DNA from: a virus
IMG/VR virus record: IMGVR_UViG_3300029915_000034
Coordinates: 1 to 56,081 of that record
Strand: one strand, 5' to 3'
DNA length: 56,081 nt
Shown here: positions 1 to 6,620 of the stretch, in pieces
Numbering within the stretch: the first letter of the stretch is position 1
How the letters are laid out: each line of letters begins with the position of its first letter
Made by a program: the position numbers and the translations under genes
The notes under the pieces: model-generated
The model's database searches: none
The model's input: the letters and a program-made list of their open reading frames with translations, nothing else
What the model was told of the DNA's origin: nothing

Positions 1-196
1 GGAATATTTACAGTATTGGGAATTTAAAGAAAGTAAATATACCTCCATTATAGAAGATATAGAACTAGAAGTTGAAGAGGAACTAGTGGAGCTAACAAAT
101 ATTGGCAGGGGAGATTATCTTATAAATGACTGGTTAGAACATAATAAGATTATTCTACCAATTTTACTAAGTGAATTGGAGATAATATATGACTAA
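1..196 (+). CDS. Array-family protein, 5' end cut off by window edge
   Basis: This is the C-terminal 64 residues of a member of the small-protein array family defined in the summary (N-terminal K-I-L-x-I-P-T-G-x-Y, C-terminal E-L/F-E-I-I). The reading frame starts at base 2 and stops at 194-196. It ends S-E-L-E-I-I-Y-D, and the next gene starts inside its last codons (ATG at 189). It matches the following gene at every base except one (128, Asp here, Asn there), so the two are a very recent tandem duplicate. Function unknown. Confidence 0.85.
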   Translation, partial: EYLQYWEFKESKYTSIIEDIELEVEEELVELTNIGRGDYLINDWLEHNKIILPILLSELEIIYD

Positions 197-413
197 AATA
201 CTTTATATACCTACTGGGGAATATTTACAGTATTGGGAATTTAAAGAAAGTAAATATACCTCCATTATAGAAGATATAGAACTAGAAGTTGAAGAGGAAC
301 TAGTGGAGCTAACAAATATTGGCAGGGGAGATTATCTTATAAATAACTGGTTAGAACATAATAAGATTATTCTACCAATTTTACTAAGTGAATTGGAGAT
401 AATATATGACTAA
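189..413 (+). CDS. Array-family protein, 74 aa
   Basis: Complete family member with the N-terminal motif I-L-Y-I-P-T-G-E-Y-L at residues 4-13, a strongly acidic middle and the ending E-L-E-I-I-Y-D. The start is fixed by the GGAG at 177-180 inside the previous gene and by the 8-nt overlap ATGACTAA. It is the second copy of the duplication at the left edge. No known domain, signal peptide or membrane segment is visible, and the function is unknown. Confidence 0.85.
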   Translation: MTKILYIPTGEYLQYWEFKESKYTSIIEDIELEVEEELVELTNIGRGDYLINNWLEHNKIILPILLSELEIIYD

Positions 414-648
414 AATATTAGATTTAGTAAATGGACAATATGTTAAATTTATCTCCTCTCATAAATATGAAATGGAACATTTAGACGATAAAACATATCA
501 AGTAATTGATTTTGAAGATAGTTATAGTTATGAAATAGGTTCTTCTGTAAGACAACACATAGATTATATGTTAGAGGATAATATGTGTGATGCACAATCT
601 CGATATAAGGGATATACATTAGAGAATTTCGAGGTAATATATGACTAA
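406..648 (+). CDS. Array-family protein, 80 aa (FEDSY subgroup)
   Basis: Starts in the 8-nt overlap with the upstream gene. The N-terminal motif is divergent (I-L-D-L-V-N-G-Q-Y-V). The middle has F-E-D-S-Y followed by an acidic/aromatic stretch, which is shared with the genes at 641, 1132 and 4275 and defines a subgroup. It ends F-E-V-I-Y-D and overlaps the next start by 8 nt. Function unknown. Confidence 0.82.
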   Translation: MTKILDLVNGQYVKFISSHKYEMEHLDDKTYQVIDFEDSYSYEIGSSVRQHIDYMLEDNMCDAQSRYKGYTLENFEVIYD

Positions 649-907
649 GCTACTACATATTACTTCTGGACAATATGTTTATTTTCTATCTTCACTAGAG
701 TATGATAGAAAAAACCATAAGCACCTTAGTTTAAGTACACACGTGCTAGATTATGAAGATTCTTATATGTATGAAGATGAGCATATACCCATAGAAGAAA
801 TTTTGGAAAAAAGAGGTTCTAAGGGAGGATGCTATTTAACTTCATATAAGATTTCAGATTTTAAAACATTTCTAAAATCTGAATTTGCTATAATTAAAAA
901 TGACTAG
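641..907 (+). CDS. Array-family protein, 88 aa (FEDSY subgroup)
   Basis: N-terminal motif L-L-H-I-T-S-G-Q-Y-V, then a Y-E-D-S-Y segment. Its first 53 bases are identical to those of the gene at 1132, after which the two diverge, which suggests gene conversion of the 5' end. The C-terminus is degenerate (E-F-A-I-I-K-N-D), and the stop is TAG because the overlap word here reads ATGACTAG. Function unknown. Confidence 0.82.
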   Translation: MTKLLHITSGQYVYFLSSLEYDRKNHKHLSLSTHVLDYEDSYMYEDEHIPIEEILEKRGSKGGCYLTSYKISDFKTFLKSEFAIIKND

Positions 908-1139
908 GATACTTTACATACCTACCGGAGAATATTTAAAATATTATACTCATTTGGATGAAAATGAAATTATAATAGAGAGTGTATTGGAGGAAATAAT
1001 GAGAAAGGAAGATATTGAAATAGAGATAGAAGAAATACTATCAATGGAACAACATAAAACTAGATATAGTGATTGGATAAAATTAAATAATTTAATACTT
1101 CCAGTTTTACCAAATGAATTGGAGATAATATATGACTAA
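900..1139 (+). CDS. Array-family protein, 79 aa, Glu-rich
   Basis: N-terminal motif I-L-Y-I-P-T-G-E-Y-L with Arg at residue 3, from the ATGACTAGG variant of the junction word. The middle is rich in Glu and Ile and probably helical. It ends N-E-L-E-I-I-Y-D. Both ends overlap neighbours by 8 nt, so it is probably translated by coupling. Function unknown. Confidence 0.82.
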   Translation: MTRILYIPTGEYLKYYTHLDENEIIIESVLEEIMRKEDIEIEIEEILSMEQHKTRYSDWIKLNNLILPVLPNELEIIYD

Positions 1140-1383
1140 GCTACTACATATTACTTCTGGACAATATGTTTATTTTCTATCTTCGGTAGAGTATGATAGG
1201 GCCCATTCAGAAGATACTTCAGGAAGACTTGTAAATTTTGAAGATTCTTATTATTTTAAGCATGGTCATGAAACAATAGGTAATTTTATTACTAAATATC
1301 TTACAGAAGGCGTTGAACTAGAAGTAGGAAATGGTAATGTCATTTTATATTCATTAGATGAATTAGAAATAGTATATGACTAA
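1132..1383 (+). CDS. Array-family protein, 83 aa (FEDSY subgroup)
   Basis: The 5' end is identical to that of the gene at 641 for 53 bases. The middle contains F-E-D-S-Y-Y and then a divergent C-terminal half, ending D-E-L-E-I-V-Y-D. Coupled to both neighbours by 8-nt overlaps. Function unknown. Confidence 0.82.
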   Translation: MTKLLHITSGQYVYFLSSVEYDRAHSEDTSGRLVNFEDSYYFKHGHETIGNFITKYLTEGVELEVGNGNVILYSLDELEIVYD

Positions 1384-1666
1384 ATCTAGCTATATACCTA
1401 GTATAAAAAGAGAATTAAAAATATTATACATTCCAAATGGTGAGTATATAGTCCCTAATTTTCCTTTTACACATTTTGGTTTAAGTCATTGGCATGTTAT
1501 TGCCTATAGAAAAAAAGTAATTAATAAGTTTGTAAAATTATGTTCTGAATTGTCTACTTGGGGAAGACCTCCAGAATGGTTTGGGGACTTGCCTAGAAAT
1601 CATACCTTTGATATAAGTGAATTTGAGTTTATTTTTATAGTTGAGGGGATAGAAATAAATGACTAG
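1376..1666 (+). CDS. Array-family protein, 96 aa, with extra N-terminal segment
   Basis: The start sits in the usual overlap, but the N-terminus reads M-T-K-S-S-Y-I-P-S and is followed 14 residues in by a full motif L-K-I-L-Y-I-P-N-G-E-Y-I. It therefore looks as if a second 5' end was inserted behind the first, possibly by recombination between cassettes. It ends E-I-N-D with the ATGACTAG overlap. Trp- and Pro-rich middle; function unknown. Confidence 0.78.
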   Translation: MTKSSYIPSIKRELKILYIPNGEYIVPNFPFTHFGLSHWHVIAYRKKVINKFVKLCSELSTWGRPPEWFGDLPRNHTFDISEFEFIFIVEGIEIND

Positions 1667-1889
1667 AATACTTTATATACCTACTGGAGAATATATACAG
1701 TTTATATCGCCTGAGGTTGGATATACGGAAATTTTTGAAGAATCTACTGATAACTTATTTAAGTTTACGAGTAATACTCCAGAAAGATATATAAGCAAAA
1801 TTATAGAACATAATTATTCATCTTTTTTAGTTCGTAAAGTAGGTTATATAAAGCATATTAGATCAGAATTCGAGATAATATATGACTAA
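1659..1889 (+). CDS. Array-family protein, 76 aa
   Basis: N-terminal motif I-L-Y-I-P-T-G-E-Y-I and ending R-S-E-F-E-I-I-Y-D. The central Y-T-E-I-F-E-E-S resembles the Y-T-E-I-Y-E-D-S of the broken member at 2117, so the two are probably sister copies. 8-nt overlaps at both ends. Function unknown. Confidence 0.82.
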   Translation: MTRILYIPTGEYIQFISPEVGYTEIFEESTDNLFKFTSNTPERYISKIIEHNYSSFLVRKVGYIKHIRSEFEIIYD

Positions 1890-2124
1890 ACTGCTATATA
1901 TTCCAAACGGTAATTATTTAAGGTTTTATTTACATAATTCAAATGACCTCACAATAAACTTAGAAGAAGCTGGAATCGGGGCAGGGCCAGATTTTAAAAC
2001 GGCAGCTCATTTTATAAATTATTTACTACATACTAAATGTGGCTCAAGGTGGTATGAAATAAATGGAATTGAGTATGGCCACGAATTTCTTCGTTGTGAA
2101 CTTGAGATAGTAAAATATGACTAA
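1882..2124 (+). CDS. Array-family protein, 80 aa
   Basis: N-terminal motif L-L-Y-I-P-N-G-N-Y-L; ends C-E-L-E-I-V-K-Y-D, one residue longer at the end than its neighbours. It overlaps the start of the next, broken member by 8 nt (ATG at 2117). Function unknown. Confidence 0.82.
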   Translation: MTKLLYIPNGNYLRFYLHNSNDLTINLEEAGIGAGPDFKTAAHFINYLLHTKCGSRWYEINGIEYGHEFLRCELEIVKYD

Positions 2125-2370
2125 GATATTATATATAACAGAAGGATATATCATACAACTAATAAAATTCCCAGCTATAGTAGGGGAATATACAGAAATA
2201 TATGAAGATAGTGCGTGGCTATGACTCAAAATAAGTCAGTAGAAGAGTTCTTAATTGAGTTATGTGGGCCATCATATATTGATAATGGATTTTTTAGAGA
2301 AAAAAACAAAGTTTTAAATAGACTAAAGTCAGCTTTTTTAAGAGCTGAGTTTGAAATATTAATATGTTAA
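2117..2370 (+). pseudogene. Array-family member broken by a frameshift
   Basis: The frame from ATG 2117 gives 35 residues beginning M-T-K-I-L-Y-I-T-E-G-Y and stops at 2222-2224 (TGA). A second frame opens at ATG 2221, overlaps the first by 4 nt and runs 49 residues to TAA 2368-2370, ending R-A-E-F-E-I-L. Together they make one family-sized protein, with the N-terminal motif in one frame and the C-terminal motif in the other. Either this last member of the array is decaying or it is now two small coupled peptides. Confidence 0.7.
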
Positions 2371-2383
2371 TAAATAAAATTAT

Positions 2384-2410
2384 TAAGGTTGAGTCTACTT
2401 CTGACGATAC
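2384..2410 (+). promoter_or_regulatory. Sigma-28-like promoter candidate upstream of the 2438 gene
   Basis: TAAGGTTG (2384-2391), 11 bases, then GACGATAC (2403-2410). The bacterial sigma-28/FliA consensus is TAAAGTTT, 11 bases, GCCGATAA, so spacing is exact and 6 of 8 positions match in each box. It lies in the 67-bp gap behind the first array, 27 bp before the next start codon, and the window encodes a FliA-like sigma factor (29075-29860). By-eye match only. Confidence 0.5.
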
Positions 2411-2437
2411 TAGTTAAATATAAAGGAGAAACCATTT

Positions 2438-2887
2438 ATGATGGAACTTGTAAGAAATATTCAATACGATAAAATCTCACTTATAACTGAGAAAGAGCTT
2501 AGTGAGATGTCTAGGTTTAATATACTTTTTGATATATCTAAGCCAGATTCTATAATGGCTACCATAGCAGTAAAGTTTGATACACAAAATAATGCCTACG
2601 TTTTTGAACGGCAAGAAATATACGATTCTTTGAAAGAACTATCTACTGTGACAATGAAAGAACTTCTAATGCTATTCGCAAAGAGAGCTATTATAAATAG
2701 TGACTCTGAATATTTTCACAGAGACGACCCTAAGCTTCATTCCTTTTTAAGTAAGTTGTCATACCCATCTATAGAGGATGTGTGTAGTAATTTAGAGGAA
2801 TTCGCAAAGCAGTTTAAATCAGGCCATGTTACTTTAAATTTAGGAAATGCTCGTAAATATAAAAACCAACCTATACATAGAAATTAA
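2438..2887 (+). CDS. Conserved-looking phage protein of unknown function, 149 aa
   Basis: Preceded by AAGGAG nine bases before ATG 2438 (a second ATG follows directly at 2441). Soluble, mixed alpha/beta composition; no motif I recognise and no array-family ends. It lies behind a possible sigma-28-type promoter and just ahead of another unknown gene at 2924, probably in one transcript that ends at the terminator at 3763-3798. Coding is well supported by ribosome binding site and codon use; the function is not. Confidence 0.8.
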   Translation: MMELVRNIQYDKISLITEKELSEMSRFNILFDISKPDSIMATIAVKFDTQNNAYVFERQEIYDSLKELSTVTMKELLMLFAKRAIINSDSEYFHRDDPKLHSFLSKLSYPSIEDVCSNLEEFAKQFKSGHVTLNLGNARKYKNQPIHRN

Positions 2888-2923
2888 CCTAACCAATAGC
2901 AAAACTAATAGGAGCATGCTATT

Positions 2924-3742
2924 ATGACTTTTGATGAACTTCTAACAATTGATGATATCAGAAATAACCAACAAAAAGTTTTAGACTATTTAGATAGATG
3001 CTTTTTTAATGATAGCACAGTTACTTTAAGTAATGATGACTATATTAAAAAATCTGTTATAAATAGACTATCCCAATTAGTTTTACTTAGTGAGAATGTT
3101 GCTTCTATAAATGAGAATTCAGAAGAGCTTAGTAGGGCTATGTTAAGAGCCTCATTAAATGAAAAGGATATTAATTTCATCTTAAATGCCTCTTTGAAGA
3201 TTTCTGATATTTCTGTATCTATAAAAGAAGCAGCTGCTAAATCTGATGGATCTTCTAAAGAAGAAGAAGCCTCAGAAAAGGCTAATGAAATGATTAAGGC
3301 TAAGATGGAAAGTATGGGCTCTATTGAAAATTTAATTTATATCATAAAGGAATCTCTTGGAACATCAAGAATTCTTCCAGTGTCTTCAGAAGAAGCTATT
3401 ATGGAGGCTATGTCTCAAAATCTCGAACCTGAAAAAGCAAGAAAAGATATGCTACAAATTGAACGGCCAGTAGAGTTTAATCTTAGTTTTTTGGATTTAA
3501 ATAAGCTTGATAATTCTCAGATTTTTTCTTTTCTAAAAAATATGCTGTCATGTGATTCTAATAGTTCATTAGAATTACAGTTGCCTATTGATGCTTTAAT
3601 AGATGATATAAAGACACTTTATACAATAGACTTACCAAATATTGCAGAACAAGCAGTGGATTTTGCTAAGAATTCTGCTAAAAATTCCTTCTCCTTTACT
3701 GCTGAGAGGGATGCATTTCAGAGTTTATTTGACACACTGTAA
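2924..3742 (+). CDS. Unknown protein, 272 aa, helical and acidic
   Basis: GGAG ten bases upstream of ATG 2924. Predicted from composition to be largely helical, with a low-complexity Lys/Glu/Ala/Ser segment near residues 105-130 that may be a linker or coiled coil. No catalytic motif recognised. It is the last gene before a rho-independent terminator, and pairs with the 149-residue gene upstream. Confidence 0.8.
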   Translation: MTFDELLTIDDIRNNQQKVLDYLDRCFFNDSTVTLSNDDYIKKSVINRLSQLVLLSENVASINENSEELSRAMLRASLNEKDINFILNASLKISDISVSIKEAAAKSDGSSKEEEASEKANEMIKAKMESMGSIENLIYIIKESLGTSRILPVSSEEAIMEAMSQNLEPEKARKDMLQIERPVEFNLSFLDLNKLDNSQIFSFLKNMLSCDSNSSLELQLPIDALIDDIKTLYTIDLPNIAEQAVDFAKNSAKNSFSFTAERDAFQSLFDTL

Positions 3743-3762
3743 TAGTCTACAAACTAACTAAG

Positions 3763-3798
3763 TATGGGCTGGTATTAAGTTATCAGCCCATATTTTAT
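3763..3798 (+). terminator. Rho-independent terminator
   Basis: Stem TATGGGCTG (3763-3771) pairs with CAGCCCATA (3784-3792), extended by a G-T and a T-A pair, followed by TTTTAT. It separates the 2438-3742 transcript from the second small-protein array. Confidence 0.8.
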
Positions 3799-3813
3799 AT
3801 CGAAAGGACTAGT

Positions 3814-4059
3814 ATGACTAAAATATTGTATGTACCTAATGGAGACTATTTAAAATTTTATGACCCGGGCTCACAATTACCAAATATTATTTTATTAGAG
3901 AAGCTTTGTGAATTTACTGATACTAGATTATGTAGCAAAAAGGATATATTAGCTTATTTAAATTATACTGAAGATGCATACCATGGCTGGTATACTGTGA
4001 ATAATATAGAAATTTTCCATAAATTTTTAGCTTCTGAAATAGAGTTGATATATGACTAG
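3814..4059 (+). CDS. Array-family protein, 81 aa, first of second array
   Basis: First gene after the terminator, with its own free-standing AAGGA site before ATG 3814. N-terminal motif I-L-Y-V-P-N-G-D-Y-L; ends S-E-I-E-L-I-Y-D and overlaps the next start by 8 nt. That it still begins M-T-K although no upstream gene overlaps it suggests the cassette was copied from within an array. Function unknown. Confidence 0.82.
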   Translation: MTKILYVPNGDYLKFYDPGSQLPNIILLEKLCEFTDTRLCSKKDILAYLNYTEDAYHGWYTVNNIEIFHKFLASEIELIYD

Positions 4060-4282
4060 AATATTATATATACCAGAAGGAATTTATATGTCTTATTACC
4101 ATGAAATTACTGTAGTATTTGAAAAGGTAAATGTAAATTCTAAATACAAAAATAACATAGAAGCATACCTTGAAGATGTAATCACAGCATGTAATAACTC
4201 AGACTATGTTAGGCACATATGGGGACTTCCTATTACACATACTAAATTTCTTCGTTCAGAGTTTGAGATAATCTATGACTAA
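4052..4282 (+). CDS. Array-family protein, 76 aa (IWGLP subgroup)
   Basis: N-terminal motif I-L-Y-I-P-E-G-I-Y-M. Its first 39 bases are identical to those of the gene at 4492, and both share an H-I-W-G-L-P segment and the ending K-F-L-R-S-E-F-E-I-I-Y-D, with divergent middles. 8-nt overlaps on both sides. Function unknown. Confidence 0.82.
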   Translation: MTRILYIPEGIYMSYYHEITVVFEKVNVNSKYKNNIEAYLEDVITACNNSDYVRHIWGLPITHTKFLRSEFEIIYD

Positions 4283-4499
4283 ATTACTTCATATACCTAC
4301 TGGAGAATATATTAAATTTCTATCATCTATTAAGTATGATAAGGCCCATCCAGAAAATGAATCTGAAGAAGTTGTCTCTTTTGAAGATTCTTATGCATAT
4401 GAGTATGACCATATATCCATTGAAGAGTTTGCACAAAACTATTGTGATTGTCTTCTCTATATCTCCAGTTTAAATGAGTTAGAGATAATATATGACTAG
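4275..4499 (+). CDS. Array-family protein, 74 aa (FEDSY subgroup)
   Basis: N-terminal motif L-L-H-I-P-T-G-E-Y-I, then the F-L-S-S and F-E-D-S-Y segments seen in the first array (406, 641, 1132), so the two arrays have exchanged or inherited the same cassettes. Ends N-E-L-E-I-I-Y-D. Coupled to both neighbours. Function unknown. Confidence 0.82.
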   Translation: MTKLLHIPTGEYIKFLSSIKYDKAHPENESEEVVSFEDSYAYEYDHISIEEFAQNYCDCLLYISSLNELEIIYD

Positions 4500-4713
4500 A
4501 ATATTATATATACCAGAAGGAATTTATATGACGTTTGAAAATAATAATATAGATTATTCCTCTATAAACGTTAATATAGAATACAATGAGGGTCCAGAAA
4601 AGTGTATATTACAAGTAATACACTTATGTAATGAATATCCTTTGGCCCATATATGGGGGTTGCCCAAAAATACTAAATTTCTACGATCGGAATTTGAGAT
4701 AATATATGACTAA
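4492..4713 (+). CDS. Array-family protein, 73 aa (IWGLP subgroup)
   Basis: Close paralogue of the gene at 4052 at both ends (same first 39 bases, same K-F-L-R-S-E-F-E-I-I-Y-D tail) but with an unrelated-looking middle. Its last codons supply the ribosome binding site and start codon of the RuvB-like ATPase that follows. Function unknown. Confidence 0.82.
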   Translation: MTRILYIPEGIYMTFENNNIDYSSINVNIEYNEGPEKCILQVIHLCNEYPLAHIWGLPKNTKFLRSEFEIIYD

Positions 4714-5827
4714 ATTTAAAATATTTAATGAAACCAACAATGTTTATCCAGGAATTAATGAGCCACAATTTTCACAATTAGAACAATTAGCAGAATTAGC
4801 AAATATCCATAAAATACAATTACCCCATATAGGCATATTCGGAGAGGCATCTACTGGAAAAACGACATCCACTAAGTTGTTAGCTAATGCCTGTAATTAT
4901 TTATTTTTATCCTACAATGCTATGGATTTTTCATCACTAGAGGAATTTCATAAAATTTTATTTACTAAATTTAAAGATTTAAATTCTGGAGAATATGCTT
5001 TAAATAATGGTAATTTTGGAATACCTACTAAAAAAACAGTAATTCTAATAGATGAAGCACAAGAACTCAAAACATCAATACAATCTGCCCTACTTTCAAT
5101 TTTAACTAAAAAAGAAGGAGTGTTTTCTGAAATATTACAATATACTTTTTTAATAGATAATATAACTTGGATATTTGCCACTACTGACCCATCAAAATTA
5201 GTGTATCCTTTAACCACTAGATTAGTTCCTATAACATTTAATCAATATACATTAGAGGATATTGAGCATATCATAAGTATGAAATATCCTTTAATTTCTG
5301 ATGGAGGGCTAGAGATTATGGCAAAATGTGCTAAATTAGTTCCAAGAGCAGCAGTTAGAAATGCCGAATTTCTAGTAGCAAATAATGTAGGAGAAGTAAT
5401 TTCAGAAGAAAAAACAGAAGAATTTGTTAAAACTTTTTTAGGATGCGAGAAAAATGGAGTGGATGGGATAGATAAACGTATTTTAATGTATTTAAGTAAT
5501 TATCAGAAACAAATAAAACCAATAGATAAAATTTCTTTGGCTGGCTTTACTAATATAAAAGAACATTTAGAAACTAAAGGAATAAAATCCCTATCTTTAT
5601 ATGAGCATAAAGAATATAATAGAGCTAAATTCCAAATACTAATGCTCACAGAAAAGATAAACAATGCTCCTCCAATTCCTAAGTCTAGACGAGATATTTC
5701 ATTGGCTTGTAGATTATTGGATTTAAAAGATTTAGAAATGAGATTAACTTATTTAGAAAGTTTAAAGTTCATTGAAAAAACACCAAAAGGTATTTGTATT
5801 TCAGAGAACTATAGAACAAACAATTAA
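4706..5827 (+). CDS. RuvB-like AAA+ ATPase
   Basis: AAA+ ATPase: Walker A G-E-A-S-T-G-K-T (residues 46-53), Walker B I-L-I-D-E-A-Q-E (113-120), sensor 1 A-T-T near 158-160 and an arginine-finger candidate R172 in P-L-T-T-R-L. The order and the downstream G-V-D-G-I-D-K-R-I-L resemble the bacterial Holliday-junction motor RuvB and its C-terminal winged helix, although at 373 aa the C-terminus is longer than usual. Likely role: branch migration or another DNA-remodelling step in replication or recombination. A clamp-loader-like ATPase is the alternative. It starts in the same ATGACTAA overlap as the array genes, so its expression is coupled to the array. Confidence 0.78.
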   Translation: MTKFKIFNETNNVYPGINEPQFSQLEQLAELANIHKIQLPHIGIFGEASTGKTTSTKLLANACNYLFLSYNAMDFSSLEEFHKILFTKFKDLNSGEYALNNGNFGIPTKKTVILIDEAQELKTSIQSALLSILTKKEGVFSEILQYTFLIDNITWIFATTDPSKLVYPLTTRLVPITFNQYTLEDIEHIISMKYPLISDGGLEIMAKCAKLVPRAAVRNAEFLVANNVGEVISEEKTEEFVKTFLGCEKNGVDGIDKRILMYLSNYQKQIKPIDKISLAGFTNIKEHLETKGIKSLSLYEHKEYNRAKFQILMLTEKINNAPPIPKSRRDISLACRLLDLKDLEMRLTYLESLKFIEKTPKGICISENYRTNN

Positions 5828-5831
5828 CTAC

Positions 5832-6302
5832 ATGGAAGATAACATATTAGATATTATTTTTACTTCTCATAGGGATTTTCTATGCTTAAATTCTGATATA
5901 GCTGGAGTTTCTATTTCTGATTCAGCATGGTCTAGAGTTAGGTCATATCTTTCTCCTGAAAATAAGTTTGTTGTTATTCAGTCTATTATGATGACTGAAG
6001 CATTAATCTCAAAAGTAGAAATAAAACTCACAAATTCAGTAATCTTTAAAAAACGTAATTTAATAAAATTATATGTAAGTTATTCATTCCCAGGATTTGA
6101 AAATGGAGCATGTTTTGAATTTCTATTAAGAGGAGCCTCACTAGATACGAAACAGCTAATGGACCAAGATGGGGTATTACATCAGATTAGACTAAGTGCT
6201 TCAGACCCCAATAAAATTTTTGGAATAATTTCTGTAGGGGCTATAGAAAATATGAAAAATGACGATACTTCATTATACGAAAGGCTTCTCAAAATACTGT
6301 AG
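5832..6302 (+). CDS. Unknown protein, 156 aa
   Basis: ATG 5832 is taken as the start because it lies four bases after the upstream stop. An in-frame TTG at 5772 would overlap the ATPase gene by 56 bases. Neither has a convincing ribosome binding site. Alpha/beta composition, no recognised motif. Lies between the RuvB-like ATPase and the HU-like gene, and its stop codon sits in an inverted repeat (6276-6312). Confidence 0.65.
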   Translation: MEDNILDIIFTSHRDFLCLNSDIAGVSISDSAWSRVRSYLSPENKFVVIQSIMMTEALISKVEIKLTNSVIFKKRNLIKLYVSYSFPGFENGACFEFLLRGASLDTKQLMDQDGVLHQIRLSASDPNKIFGIISVGAIENMKNDDTSLYERLLKIL

Positions 6303-6312
6303 ACCTTTCGTA
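6276..6312. repeat. Inverted repeat spanning a stop codon
   Basis: TACGAAAGG (6276-6284) pairs perfectly with CCTTTCGTA (6304-6312) around a 19-nt loop that contains the stop codon of the upstream gene. No T-run follows, so it is not a typical terminator. It could attenuate or protect mRNA ahead of the HU-like gene. Confidence 0.5.
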
Positions 6313-6347
6313 AGATTAATAACTACGTGTTTTATGGAGAATTTTTA

Positions 6348-6620
6348 ATGACAAAGAAGCAACTAGCACTATATATTTCTGAACGTGATAGCGTTTCTCA
6401 AGTAGAGGCTATTAGAATGATAGACATTGTAGCCAGCTCTATACGAGAAACTCTAGAGCTTGGCGAGGATATTACTTTGCGAGGTTTTGGTAATTTTAAG
6501 GTAATTCAGACTGCTCCTCGATCTGGTAGAAATTTACATACCCAAGAACGAGTTATAATTCCAAGTAAGTCTCGCGTTCGTTTTCATTCCTATATGAATG
6601 AAGAGGAAGTTTCAGAATAA
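6348..6620 (+). CDS. HU/IHF-family histone-like DNA-binding protein
   Basis: 90 residues, the normal size for HU/IHF. The N-terminal helical half begins M-T-K-K-Q-L-A, and the signature region G-F-G-N-F-K-V and R-S-G-R-N is followed by a DNA-clasping arm and the C-terminal strand-helix. ATG 6348 is preferred to an in-frame start at 6327 because TGGAGA lies eight bases upstream. Expected to bend or compact DNA as a dimer. It overlaps the ClpP-like gene by one base, so the two are probably translated together. Confidence 0.9.
   Translation: MTKKQLALYISERDSVSQVEAIRMIDIVASSIRETLELGEDITLRGFGNFKVIQTAPRSGRNLHTQERVIIPSKSRVRFHSYMNEEEVSE

Larger units (their letters stand above)
1..417 (+). repeat. 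217-bp tandem duplication covering one array gene
   Basis: Bases 1-200 repeat at 218-417 with a single mismatch (128 G, 345 A). The period of 217 bp equals the spacing of two successive array genes. The copies stop matching just after the shared start-stop overlap word, so the repeat boundary lies in the conserved 5' end of the gene. The left boundary is outside the window. Confidence 0.95.

Noticed and set aside
189-2124. CRISPR-like array, because a short word repeats every 220-290 bp
   Set aside because: The spacing is far too long and every interval is a coding gene; the repeated word is the gene junction.
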